Positions 1 to 9,440 of a stretch of 64,000 bases of DNA are shown here, piece after piece. The notes beneath the pieces are model-generated. The model worked only from the letters and a program-made list of their open reading frames with translations, was not told where the DNA came from and did not search any database. Position 1 is the stretch's first letter. The number at the start of each line of letters is the position of its first letter. The stretch covers positions 48,835,053-48,899,052 of the forward strand of contig CM060732.1 of the NCBI GenBank assembly GCA_030704615.1, in the 5' to 3' direction. Both the position numbers and the translations under genes were made by a program. This stretch comes from Takakia lepidozioides (Eukaryota; Streptophyta; Takakiopsida; Takakiales; Takakiaceae).

Positions 1-297
1 GTTTGCAATATGTGCGTGGGATGCAAATTCATGGGAACAAACTATCGTTGGAGATGGGGGTTGCATGCAGGGGCTTGGTATTTTGATAACGTCTAAATGG
101 ATGCAATGGATAGAAAGGATGGATACAATGGATGTAACACATCCAGTTTGCATTCCCTGGAAATGACTAATCAACCCGCGGTAATAGGTGACACCCGCGG
201 AAATAGGCCCTGTATGCATGCTGACGTGGCGTGAGCCTGTGCTGGGCTCACGGTTTCCTGGGCTCACAGGCTCACGCCTCTGGGCTCACAGAATAGC

Positions 298-298
<1 letters not shown>
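1..298. mobile_element. End of a GTGAGC-type DNA transposon
   Basis: The segment ends in GTGAGC/GCTCAC-rich sequence (about 215-290). Read on the minus strand it starts like the element at 42392 (GGGTG, then CTATTCTGTGAGC, then AGGCGTGAGCC). Two CCGCGG-AATAGG boxes lie inside it at 175-188 and 194-207. The rest of the element is outside the window. Family membership is inferred from these shared ends; no transposase is visible. Confidence 0.5.

Positions 299-328
<30 letters not shown>
299..328. repeat. Poly-C tract (30 C)
   Basis: Thirty consecutive C residues lie exactly between the DNA-transposon end and the Gypsy reverse transcriptase. The exact length may be affected by sequencing slippage. 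Confidence 0.95.
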
Positions 329-1110
329 ATGCGGGAGAGCAAGCCAGAGTACTCGTGCCCGGTGACTCTACCTCCCAAGAAGGATGGGTCCAAAAGATTC
401 TGTGGGGATTATCGCCCACTGAATAATCTGACCAGGAGGGACTCTTATCCCATGCCCTTGATACAAGATCTCAATAGTCTTGGTAATGTTGCCTGGTTTT
501 CTGCTTTGGACTTGCAGAGTGGATTTTGGCAGATCAAAATGAATGAGGATGATGTGAAGAAGACTGCGGTCATAACAAAAAGGGGTTTGTACGAATGGAT
601 GGTCATGCCATTTGGCTTAAAAAATGCCACCGCCACATTCTAGCGGGCCATGAATACCATCCTGGCCGTGGAAATTGGAAAGTGTGCAAAGGTCTTTGTG
701 GATGATGTTAATGTTCACAGTCTGGATTGGGACACGCACCTGCAACATTTGGCTCGAGTCTTTGAGAGGTTGCAGGCTGCCAACCTACGTCTGAACCCAG
801 ACAAATGTACTTTTGGTAATGAGGAGTTGGTTTTCTTGGGTCATGTGGTGTCTGCTGAGGGAGTCAGGCCTGACCCAAGATTGTTGCAATTCAGGCCTTT
901 CCCATCCCGAAGGACCCCACGGGGGTGAGGGTGTTTGTGGGGATGTCTGGTTATTATCGAATTTATGTGCAAGGTTTTGCTATGATATGTGTGCCCTTGT
1001 TCAATTTGACCAGGAAGGACGTCCCCTTTAAATGGTCAGCTGAGGCTCAGAATGCTTTTGAAGCTCTGCGTTTGAAACTGCTCCTGTTTTGGCTAGACCT
1101 GACTTTCTAG
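329..1110 (+). pseudogene. Ty3/Gypsy reverse transcriptase (broken)
   Basis: Reverse transcriptase of a plus-strand Ty3/Gypsy element, here called D. The usual RT blocks appear in order: PPKKDGSKRFCGDYRPLNN, then SALDLQSGFWQIKM, then MPFGLKNA, then the active site as FVDD, then the LNPDKC and FLGHVVS blocks. The reading frame is broken by an in-frame stop at about 641-643 just after the MPFGLKNA block and by frame changes near 890-925 and 1110. The N-terminal part (protease, gag) is missing because a transposon end and a poly-C tract adjoin it. It is a dead copy; family assignment is secure. Confidence 0.85.
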
Positions 1111-1582
1111 ACCTTTCATCCTTGATGTGGACTGGTCCAACAAAGGGGTAGGAGCCATCCTGTCACAGAAATATCAATGGCGGGAGCATGTGATTGCATA
1201 TGCGAGCAAAGTCCTTTCAGATGCTCAACAGACGCACCATCCTATGGAAGGTGAGTGTCACGCCCTTGTGTGGGGAGTTATTCACTTCCGGCAGTACCTT
1301 TATGGCACTCCCTTCATAATCAGGACTGATCACAAGCCCCTTGAATGGCTTGCTACCGTCAGTGATGCCTATGGTAGGCGAGGGAGATGGATAATGATGC
1401 TTCAAGATTTTGATTTTAAGATTGTTCATAGGGCCGGATCCAAACACTCCAATGTTGATGCATTGAGTCGGTACCTTGTGGGACCAGCGGAGGAAACTGA
1501 AAAGCTGGAAATCAACAGTGTTGCTTTGTGCAGGCCAGGGACAAAGGGTGAGGGCTCAAAGGTTTCTTTCTTCTTGAGATAG
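1111..1582 (+). pseudogene. Ty3/Gypsy RNase H of element D
   Basis: RNase H domain following the RT of element D. Visible landmarks are the DWSNKGVGAILSQ strand, the YASKVLSDAQQTHH block, IRTDHKPLEWL and the closing SNVDALSRY. It is in a different frame from the RT piece before it, so at least one frameshift separates them. The reading frame runs on for about 35 codons past the usual domain end to a stop at 1582. Confidence 0.85.
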
Positions 1583-1990
1583 TGAATTCCATAGGGGATG
1601 CCCATGCTAGATTGTATTGGTGTGGAGGGGAAGGGAATAGGCTGGAGTCTCAAGTTTCCAGAGAAGTGTCATGCGATTTAGATCCAGGCAGTCTTGCTTC
1701 TAAGAGGGAAGAGTATCACATTTGTGTTTGGGCATTTTGGCATTTTAGGAAGCAGCTGGTGGGGCAGCATTTTTATGTGCGTACTGACTTGGATCCATAA
1801 TGGTGGCTCTGGTTAGAGCACCACAAGGGAAGTAACAGTCTGGAGGACTTTTCATTTGAATTTATAGAGGCTGATGTGAGTGAAAGGCACCTTGAGAGAG
1901 GTGTCACTAACAAGGAAATCTTGAAGAAACCGGGTACCCTTGAGGGCTATGCCCAAAATGAAGTGAAGAAAGTGAGTTTTGATGACTGTG
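1583..1990 (+). pseudogene. Second, degenerate RNase H-like block
   Basis: A second stretch resembling the C-terminal half of RNase H lies directly after the first. It reads SLASKREEYH, then HFRKQLVGQHFYVRTDLDP, a TAA stop at 1798-1800, and then in the same frame a tail of the EDFSFEFIEA type, matching the LQDFDFKIVH segment of the upstream domain. The TDHKP catalytic region has become TDLDP. It could be a tandem duplication or a true dual-RNase H arrangement that has decayed. Confidence 0.5.
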
Positions 1991-2012
1991 AAGTACTGTA
2001 GAACATAGTGTT

Positions 2013-2831
2013 GTGAGTGATTGTGAGGAATCTGTAAGTGAGAGTTATCTGGCAGGAAATCCCAAGCGCAGGGATGTGCAAATGGTACCGCATGGAGAGA
2101 GAGCGGAATTGATTAGTGGGTTAATGACATCTGTGGGACACGAGCTATATCTCGAGCAGCCAAGGGTAGCTGCAACAGAGAATTGGGTAGGATGTGGTAT
2201 TGGACTGCCTTCTGTTAACATGGTTGATACAGGATGGCATGAACAAAGGGGCTGGACAGATGGTGTGGGGCACATTTTGGATGGTGCAAGTGCACCCACT
2301 GCAGCAGCAATCAGCCCTGATGTGCGCCCTGCACTGGAGGAGCAATCTGTATTATATGAGGTGCAGTCAGCTGTTTACTTAAGGGCTACACCAGCGTCAC
2401 AGGAAGTGAAGGCATGCGCTGAAAGGATAATTCACCATACACAGCACAGTGTTGTCAAACCGGATGAGATGGGGGGCAAGGGAAAACATAGGGACAATGG
2501 ATGCATAATATCTTCCCACAATGGCTTGACACCAGCAATAAGTGATGACCAAGGGCTGGGAAACGTATCAGCCCTATCAGAGGGGCAGCACCATGCTAGA
2601 GTGAATGAGAGATCATGTTTAAGAGAAGAATCAGGGATGAGTCGCCGAATCTGCAAACACTGCAGCAGTGAAAGAGGGCATCTACGAGAAGCCTGTTCGC
2701 TGCCATTATTGGGCCATGTTGCCAGCTTTGAGTCATGGATGGAGTCTCTGCATCGGGGGCGGCAAGATCTGAGAAAGGGTTCAGTGCATGGAGAAAATCA
2801 GTGTCTGGAGGATGATGGAAACATGACATGA
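2013..2831 (+). CDS. Unknown 272-aa ORF between RNase H and integrase
   Basis: An open frame of 272 codons in the space between the RNase H and integrase remnants of element D. I do not recognise a domain. It is hydrophilic, and near residue 210 it has a CKHCSSERGHLREAC segment, which has the CX2CX5HX4C look of a metal-binding site and may be what remains of a zinc knuckle or of the integrase HHCC finger. It is intact although the element around it is full of stops and frameshifts. No intron signals were needed. It may be part of the D polyprotein, or chance; function is not assigned. Confidence 0.4.
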   Translation: MSDCEESVSESYLAGNPKRRDVQMVPHGERAELISGLMTSVGHELYLEQPRVAATENWVGCGIGLPSVNMVDTGWHEQRGWTDGVGHILDGASAPTAAAISPDVRPALEEQSVLYEVQSAVYLRATPASQEVKACAERIIHHTQHSVVKPDEMGGKGKHRDNGCIISSHNGLTPAISDDQGLGNVSALSEGQHHARVNERSCLREESGMSRRICKHCSSERGHLREACSLPLLGHVASFESWMESLHRGRQDLRKGSVHGENQCLEDDGNMT

Positions 2832-2852
2832 GTACCTCTATCTGCAGATCAA

Positions 2853-3269
2853 GTGAACCAAACAGGAGCTCATGAAGATGCTATGGACAGCCTCTTTCGG
2901 CACATGATGGTGGACATTGCAGGTCCATTCCCAGCAACAAGGCAAGGGAACAGATTTATATTTGTGGCTGTTGATCCACATTCAGGCAGTGTGGAGACCA
3001 GCCCCCTTGCAGAACGCTTGCATCAGTCGTTGCCTCAGGGAGGTAATGATCTTACGTTACGGATGCCCTGAAGTGATTCTCTCCAGTGACGATGAAGAGT
3101 GGGGCGAGAGTTTTGCTAACACATGCAGGCATTATGGAATTCAGCACGAGCGCATAAACCCCGTGTTGGACGACAGAGGCTGTGTGGTTGTCCTGGCGAG
3201 CAGAGGCAAAACCACGCAGACAGGAATTGCGAAGTGGACCTGCAAGAGCGCCGTCCCAATTCTGAAGAA
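2853..3269 (+). pseudogene. Ty3/Gypsy integrase core of element D (truncated)
   Basis: Integrase remnant. MMVDIAGPFP carries the first catalytic Asp, and RYGCPEVILSSDDEEWGESF carries the second. A frame change occurs near 3050. The third catalytic residue is not seen: the sequence loses similarity after the HERINPV segment and runs into the left LTR of the minus-strand element that starts at 3270. Element D was therefore probably interrupted here. Confidence 0.7.
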
Positions 3270-3740
3270 GTCAAGGACGAGAACATGACTGAACACAAAC
3301 CAGAGATCAGATTAGAAGTACAAGACTAGACAAGAAGTCAAGGCCGGCGTGGCCGAATGCATGATGAGTAAATAGGAATCAAGACGATCTTTATAACAAT
3401 GAACTGTTGTTGGCGAGACTGAAGAGTGTCCAGTCTCGCCTCCTATATATACTGACTACTTAGAAGCTTCCCTAAGAAGCTTCCCCTATGGAGGTTTCTT
3501 GCTGGAGAAGTTTCCAAGATTAAACAAAGGTTTCTTGATGGAGAAGCTTCCTTAAACAAATGAGGTATCTTGATGGAGAAGTTTCATCCAAAAGAAGCTT
3601 CCTAAGCAGTTTCCCAAGTTACTCTTGGTAATTTGATAAACTCCCGGTAACTTGATAAGTAATGGTAAATCATGGTAGATCATGGTAAATCATGGTAAGT
3701 CATGGTAATTTTCGGTAACATGGTAACTTGGTAACTTCTG
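3270..3740 (-). repeat. 3' LTR of element E
   Basis: Matches 8391-8985 over its whole length except for an about 120-bp segment absent here. A TATATATA box on the minus strand (about 3443-3451) lies about 27 nt upstream of CTTCAGTCTCGCCA (3424-3411). Its inner edge stops abruptly 35 bp from the integrase stop with no polypurine tract, so the inner end is probably deleted. Confidence 0.8.
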
Positions 3741-3774
3741 TGTAGACAAACTCAGCTAATGACAGAAGGTCCGT

Positions 3775-4725
3775 TCAATTATCTTGGTGATAATTTATCG
3801 TACAACGAAGATATTGCTCCAAAATCTGATTTACGAGTTCGGTTTGACCATCAGTCTGTGGATGATTAGCTCTAGAGAGGTTGATCTTAGTATCCAATAT
3901 GTGAAATAATCCCGTCCAAAAATTCGATATGAACTGTGGTCCCCGATCAGATACGATGTCCTTCGGGAGTCCATGAATGCGGCAGATATTATTGAGGAAG
4001 AGTCTTGCAGTTTCCTCGCCAGTAACCGTCTTATTACATGGAATGAAATTTGTCATCTTCGTAAAACGATCCACAATAACAAAGATTGAGTCGGTGGTCT
4101 TGGAAATTGGAAGGTCTGTAATAAAGTCCATAGACAATGACGACCATGGACCCTTGGGAATGGGTAATGGTTGAAGAAGGCCGTAAAATCGATGTCGTGG
4201 TCCATTTGCCCTAGCACAAGTATCACAAGATTCTACAAATTCTTTCACGGGTTTCCATATATGCGGCCACCAATAGTTCCTGGATATCAATTCCATTGTT
4301 TTGTTGAAGCCGAAATGTCCTACAGCCGGAAGATCATGACATGTTTGAAGAACTCGAAGTCGTGTAGGTCCTGGAGGTACGTAAAGAAGTCCCTTGAAAT
4401 AAAGTAAGTCATCTTTGAATTCGAAGTCGTTTGTAACATGTGGGTTATCTCGAGGTTGATTTAGTTGACTTTGTAGTGTCGTGGCAAATTGGTCGCTCTT
4501 CAGTGCTTTTTGAATCTCCTTTATGATCTCTACATCATTATAAGTGGACATGGATAACATATTCAATTGGAGATTTGTTGGTTTCAAGATGATGGATTTC
4601 TGTTGGTCAAAAGCTGCATCCCATTCTTTTGGCGCAAGATACGATCGTCGAGAAAGAGCATCTGGTTTTCCTTGAAGATGTCCGGGACGATAGGTAATAA
4701 CAAAATCAAACCTTGCTAGTGACAT
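3775..4725 (-). pseudogene. Ty3/Gypsy integrase of element E
   Basis: Open frame of 316 codons. It begins in the end of RNase H (VITYRPGHLQGKPDALSRR), then has the HHCC zinc finger (CHDLPAVGHFGF, then SCDTCARANG) and the DDE core: MDFITDLP, SDRGPQF, and TDGQTELVNQ with the catalytic Glu. It stops after YLRCTINYHQDN, so the C-terminal DNA-binding domain is missing. The core itself looks intact, but the element cannot make a full integrase. Confidence 0.85.
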
Positions 4726-5935
4726 ACTCTATCTTGCTTGACGTCAATTCAAAACACGATTACTCATAAAATACTTGAGGTTTTTGTGATCGATATAGAT
4801 AGTGACCTGATGTTTAGCTCACTCCAATAGATGACACCACTCCTCAAAAGCATCGATAATCGCTAGAAGTTCTTTGTCATGGATTTCGTAATTAATCTCC
4901 GTAGCGAAAAATTTGCGACAACGAAAACCAACAGGGTGAAGTCGGCCATCTGTACCGTATTGAGAAAGTACCGCGCCAAGTGCAAAGTTCGATGCATCTG
5001 CTTCCAAAAAGAATGGTTTAGATGGGTCTGCATGTACCAGTATTGGAGCCGTTGTAAATGCCTAATTCAGCCTTTCAAATGCTTGGTCAGTCTTCTCGTC
5101 CCATACAAATTTGTCCTTCTCTGTGAGTCGTATCAATGGTGCAGCAATTTTGGAGTAGTCATTGATGAAGATTCTATAGAAATTCGCAAATCCTAGAAAA
5201 CAGTATACATCTCGGACCGAAGTTGGTTTAATCCACTCGATGATGGTTTGTATTTTCTTCTGATCCGTAAAGACTCATTTGTCGGAAATAATGTAACCCA
5301 AAAATTCGACTTCAGATTGGTGGAAAAGACATTTTTTCAACTTGGCATATAGTCTTTTTTCCCTCAATTTATCCAGGACAAGGCGTACATGACGACCATG
5401 TTCTTCTTCATTCTCTGAAAATATCAAAATGTCGTCCAAATAGATGACTACAAAGTCATATAAAAATTCTCGAAAGATGTCATTCATCACGTGTTGAAAA
5501 ATTGCTGGAGCATTTGTAAGACCGAAAAGCGTAACACTGTATTCGAAATGTCGGTACCTTGTGCGAAAAACAGTCTTCCATTCGTCTCATTTTTTTTATT
5601 TGTACAAGGTTGTAAGCTCATCCTCTCAAGTCGATCTTTGTGAAAAAATTTGCTCGTCCAAGTTGTTCGAGGAGTCCGAAAATCAGCGGTAGTGGGTAAC
5701 GATTTTTTATAGTGACTTTATTGAGCCCACGATAGTCCACACACATGCGTAGATCCGTCTTTCTTCTTCACAAATAAGATAGGTGCTCCCGCGGGTGATT
5801 TCGAATGTCGAATGAAATTCTTTGATAAATTTTCATCAATGTATTCGCGTAAAGCAGCTCCGTCTGAGATAAATTGTAGATTGAGCCGAATGGTGGTTGA
5901 GCTCCTTATTGCAACTCAATTGCACAATCATAAGC
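4726..5935 (-). pseudogene. Ty3/Gypsy RT and RNase H of element E (broken)
   Basis: Minus-strand pieces in the right order but with stops. The RT N-terminal part lies at about 5935-5500 ([10 protein letters not shown] and later KKDG-type blocks). The active site reads YLDD at about 5440 ([12 protein letters not shown]) and is followed by [10 protein letters not shown]. RNase H lies at about 5007-4740 (MEADASNFALGAVLSQYG, then NYEIHDKELLAI). Stops or frame changes occur near 5275, 5500 and 4819. This is a decayed copy. Confidence 0.8.
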
Positions 5936-5937
5936 TC

Positions 5938-6696
5938 GGGGTGATTGCAGCCTACAATGTCCATTTTTTGACGTAAATGCGTCATTTTTCCTGTATATAG
6001 TTTGTTGGTTTTGATCTATAATCTTATATTTCTATGAAATTTCTTAAAAGAGACTCACAACATTGTACCTATCTACATGTAGTATCTACCTTCTCAGACT
6101 TGCCGCCAAAAACCGTATCTCTAGAAGTGATGGACTTTATGAAAAGTCCATAAGCTTTTGTTACAGTCCATACAAAACTTGTTATGGACTCATTATCTGT
6201 TAGATTTTGTAACATAATTGGAATAAGGGACTTGGCCCTCCCTTGCTATTATGATAAAGAATCTAGTGTGAGAGTTTTGTAACATTTTTACTCATTAAAC
6301 TAAATTTTATGTACTTTATAACCTCCAATAACATCCATTTTCATAAAATCCTTTACAATATGAAAACCAAAATACCCCATGAACTGTCTTCATTAAATAC
6401 AACCATTTATTATAGATGAAGGGTGGCCCAAGGTCAAATTTTCAAAAACATGTACTTTTGTGATTATGGTCAAGTTTGGATTATGTCATCGACAACACAT
6501 GACGACATATATCCTCTATAACATCTTTCTTTTTCCCATTTGAAATGACAGTATCCCAACAATAGACATTCCACATGATGTAGTGCAAGTGAATCCATGT
6601 TTTGGTTTTTTTTCACGATTTTTGTTTTTTCATCTTATGTACTTTTATGTAGGCCACATCTTCAACTTTTTGGTCCACTCTTCGTTGCAACTACCC
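5938..6696. mobile_element. Inverted-repeat insertion (759 bp) inside element E
   Basis: AT-rich, non-coding segment that splits the link between the LPEHR block and the YDCAIEL block, which are contiguous in intact Ty3/Gypsy elements. Its ends are imperfect inverted repeats: GGGTGATTGCAGC at 5938, and GGGTAGTTGCAAC read on the minus strand from 6696. I could not find a convincing target duplication and no transposase is visible, so the superfamily is unknown. Confidence 0.5.
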
Positions 6697-7310
6697 GTCG
6701 ATGTTCTGGCAACATGTCTGCATTTTTCTTCTCATCCTTGAAATCTTGATATTGAGTGGGTAATGTCGAAGTACCTTGGTCTGTTTGTGTTTTGATCGGA
6801 GTCGCATAAAGTGCAAATGTCGCGTCTTTCTTCGTAGCTCTCATGAAGGCTCTAGGTCCAAGAAACAGCTTTGATTTTTTTGCATTGTTGTCTTGCCGAA
6901 ATTTTTCGTGATCGCTAGTCGATGTCAGGATTATGAAGTACAAATTAGGGAAGTCCAAGGATCACAAGATTCGTTGAAGACTGGATGACATTGAAAACAA
7001 TCTATGATGCTTGATTTTTAAGCTTCATTTCAAGGGGTCGAGTTTCATGGTCAATATTTCCTGATGCTAATGGTCGTCCATCGATGACTTCAACAGGGGC
7101 CGAGAATTTCTTTCTTACGAGCGTTAAATTGTGTTGCTTCGCAAAATCTTTGTCAATAAAACATGCTAAAGCGCCCGAGTCCAAAAGTGCTTCTACGAAG
7201 ATATCTCGATTTTGCATCATGATCTTTACTGGAACTGTGAAACAAGGTACAGGGTCTGGAGGTAAACAAAGACATTTTTTTTGTGAGGAATTTGGGGTGT
7301 CCAGCCGCAT
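6697..7310 (-). pseudogene. Ty3/Gypsy aspartic protease and linker of element E
   Basis: The protease is marked by VEALLDSGALACFID at about 7190, a DSG active site in which the usual third residue is Ala. After about 50 bp without a shared frame there is a linker (AFMRATKKDATFALYATPIK, then KKNADMLPEHR) that normally joins protease to RT. The frame is broken near 7000 and again at the 5938-6696 insertion. Confidence 0.7.
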
Positions 7311-7630
7311 GGTCCCTGCTGTGACTGGACATCTTCGTTTTCCGACCTCCTCGTATCGAACACTTGAGTTGTGCCCCGAGCTTTGAATCTTCTTTTGTTA
7401 TGACAGTTTAATGTCATGCGATCATCTTCTCCGCAATAAAGGCGTAATTTATTCGAGCGATATCTTTGTTTTTCTTGTGGCGTCAATGGCTTGAATCGGA
7501 CAACATCAATCTGCATATGATCATTACCGGATGTCTGATGGATCGTTGTGTTTAGCAGCGGCATGGTGCGTCGTCGACCATCCAGATCACTTCTCTTGAT
7601 GTCTTTCGAACAAACGATTATCGTATGCAA
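7311..7630 (-). pseudogene. Gag nucleocapsid-like region of element E
   Basis: Open frame between gag and protease. It has an LRLYCGEDDRMTLNCHNKRR segment that resembles a decayed zinc knuckle, in a basic context (RSNK, RRFKARG). It overlaps the protease frame out of phase, so a frameshift separates them. Confidence 0.45.
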
Positions 7631-7634
7631 TGAC

Positions 7635-8351
7635 TTAGGTGATGAATTCGCTCAGTGTACTAACGTTTGACATTGTCAGCAACAAATATTTTACATTTTC
7701 TTTTAGGCCACATCGCAACTGACTAATGAGGCTCTTCTTATTCCAGTCGAGGTCGCACGCAAGTTGTCGAAATTCGGCAGCATAAACGGAAGCTGGATGT
7801 GCTCCTTGTCGAAGATTTCGCATCTTTGTCTCTGCAACTCTCTTTCTATCATTCTCTCCAAACGTTGCAGTGAACTCGGACATGAACGCTTCAAAATTAT
7901 ATAGTAAATGCGAATTTTTCTCTAATAGCGGTGCAAACCAAGATAGGGCAATGCCTGATAGAAGGGTGCCCACGAATCTCACTTGAATGCCTTCATTAGG
8001 GTAGCATTGTGGATGTAGTCGTAGGAACAATCGTACTTGTTGAACAAAACCGCGAAATCTTGATCTCTTCCCATTAAATTTCTCGGGCATATTGACCTTT
8101 GGTTCCCTTGTAATCTGTTGAAGATTTGGAGGAACTGTTGCACTAGGATTTGTTGTAGTAGTGACTCGTAAGATTGAAGATCCCTTGTTCGACTCCTTCA
8201 ACTTTGAAATTTGTTGTTGCAAATTGTTGAGAGCGTTGCCAAGATCTTGAGACTGGTCAGCTTGTAGTTGGGCAATAGAGGCACGAAGTTCTTGCATCTG
8301 GAGCTGAAAACTCTGCAATGTGGCGATCATTTCCACAAATATGCCTTTCAT
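7635..8351 (-). CDS. Gag of element E
   Basis: Open frame of 238 codons starting 35 bp inside the 5' LTR. An N-terminal heptad-like segment (residues 1-55, LQSFQLQMQELRASIAQLQA) is followed by the retrotransposon gag capsid domain: MPEKFNGKRSRFRGFVQQV, then LLSGIALSWFAPLLE, then MRNLRQGAHPASVYAAEFRQ and LRCGLKENVKYLLL. This is the usual structural protein of Ty3/Gypsy elements. The frame is intact up to a TGA near 7635. Confidence 0.75.
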   Translation of the reverse strand: MKGIFVEMIATLQSFQLQMQELRASIAQLQADQSQDLGNALNNLQQQISKLKESNKGSSILRVTTTTNPSATVPPNLQQITREPKVNMPEKFNGKRSRFRGFVQQVRLFLRLHPQCYPNEGIQVRFVGTLLSGIALSWFAPLLEKNSHLLYNFEAFMSEFTATFGENDRKRVAETKMRNLRQGAHPASVYAAEFRQLACDLDWNKKSLISQLRCGLKENVKYLLLTMSNVSTLSEFIT

Positions 8352-8372
8352 CTTAACTAACTAATGAACAAA

Positions 8373-8386
8373 CTTCAGTCTCGCCA
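8373..8386 (-). promoter_or_regulatory. Primer-binding site of element E
   Basis: On the minus strand TGGCGAGACTGAAG lies 4 nt inside the 5' LTR edge, in primer-binding position. The same 14 nt (15 with one flanking base) occur in the opposite orientation in both LTRs at 8670-8683 and 3411-3424, so an RNA from the 5' LTR would contain the exact complement of its own primer site. Confidence 0.7.
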
Positions 8387-8390
8387 AATT

Positions 8391-8985
8391 GTCAAGGACG
8401 AGAACATGACTGAACACAAACCAGAGATCAGATTAGAAGTACAAGACTAGACAAGAAGTCAAGGCCGGCGTGGCCGAATGCATGATAAGTAAATAGGAAT
8501 CAAGACGATCTTTATAACAATAAACAAGAATACAAGATATTGGAACACGACTTGAATACTGGAAATGCTGGAAACTGGACTGGAGTACCAAATATTGGAA
8601 ACTGGGCTAGAGTACTGGGAACTGGATTGGAGTACTGGAACTGGGAATAAGAGTAGTTTGAACTGGTGTTGGCGAGACTGAAGAGTGTCCAGTCTTGCCT
8701 CCTATATCTGGCTACTAAGAAGCTTCCCTAAGAAGCTTCCCCTTTGGAGGTTCCTTGCTGGAGAAGTTTCCAAGATTAAACAAAGGTTTCTTGATGGAGA
8801 AACTTCCTTAAACAAAAGAAGTATCTTGATGGAGAAGTTTCCTAAAAATGAAGCTTCCTAAGCAGTTTTCAAGTTACTATTGATAATTTGGTAAACTCCC
8901 GATAACTTGATAAATAATGATAGATCATGATATATTACGGTAAATCATGATAACTTTCGGTAACATGGTAACCTGGTAACTTCTG
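8391..8985 (-). repeat. 5' LTR of element E
   Basis: Copy of the 3270-3740 LTR with an extra segment (about 8525-8665) made of short CTGGAA / ACTGGAGTACTGG-type repeats. The minus-strand TATA (GATATAGG near 8706-8700) is weaker than in the other LTR. The outer edge may extend beyond 8985, because similarity to the other LTR ends at a probable deletion there. Confidence 0.75.
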
Positions 8986-9000
8986 GTATTTACTCCTGGT

Positions 9001-9440
9001 AAGTTCTTCTGGGCAGAGTGGAGCGTTGCTTGTTATCACTATGTATCAGCTACAGCTACAATAGATTTATCAGCTGACATACAGGTCGAATGAGTGGGTT
9101 TTTTAGTGGGTTATTAGTTCTTGATTAAGTAACTAATTACTTGATCAAGAAGGCTCATCAAGAAGCCTACCATATGTTGTAGCAGAAATACATCCAATAT
9201 TCCCACTGGAGCGTTGGGGGTAGGGCAGTCTTCTTCCACAAAAACAGCTGTCAAGCTTAGGAGACCACAAGACCACAGGAGACCACACATACGATTGATA
9301 CTTCTCGGTGGGAAGTGGCTTCGTCAATACATCAGCAATCTGATCTTCAGTCTTGTCATACAGCACGTGCACCTCCTCAATCAGCTGGAGAGCTAATGAA
9401 TGCAAGAAGCTATCATGTCCGGACACCAAGAGCCTCAATG
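9001..9440 (-). pseudogene. Ty1/Copia 3' end fragment
   Basis: The minus-strand frame near 9380-9330 reads HVLYDKTEDQIADVLTKPLP, the closing block of Copia RNase H. It is followed by a GTGGGAATATTGGATGT segment (about 9205-9190) that looks like a polypurine tract running into an LTR start. The rest of the Copia element is absent; the LTR part (9000-9190) is a guess. Confidence 0.65.

Larger units (their letters stand above)
3270..8985 (-). mobile_element. Ty3/Gypsy LTR retrotransposon E
   Basis: Minus-strand Ty3/Gypsy element lying against element D. In its own 5'-3' direction: LTR (8985-8391), primer-binding site, gag, nucleocapsid-like region, protease, RT, RNase H, integrase, LTR (3740-3270). 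It is non-functional: RT and RNase H carry stops, a 0.76-kb inverted-repeat element sits between protease and RT, and the integrase C-terminus and polypurine tract are missing, so the 3' LTR joins the integrase almost directly. I found no clear target duplication. Its priming signal is discussed under findings. Confidence 0.85.

Noticed and set aside
2045-2829. Minus-strand frames opposite the 2013-2831 ORF
   Set aside because: Shadow frames without motifs; the plus-strand frame is longer and lies in the direction of element D.
3270-8985. Target-site duplication for element E
   Set aside because: Bases outside the two LTRs do not match at any sensible boundary; one inner and possibly one outer LTR edge are deleted.
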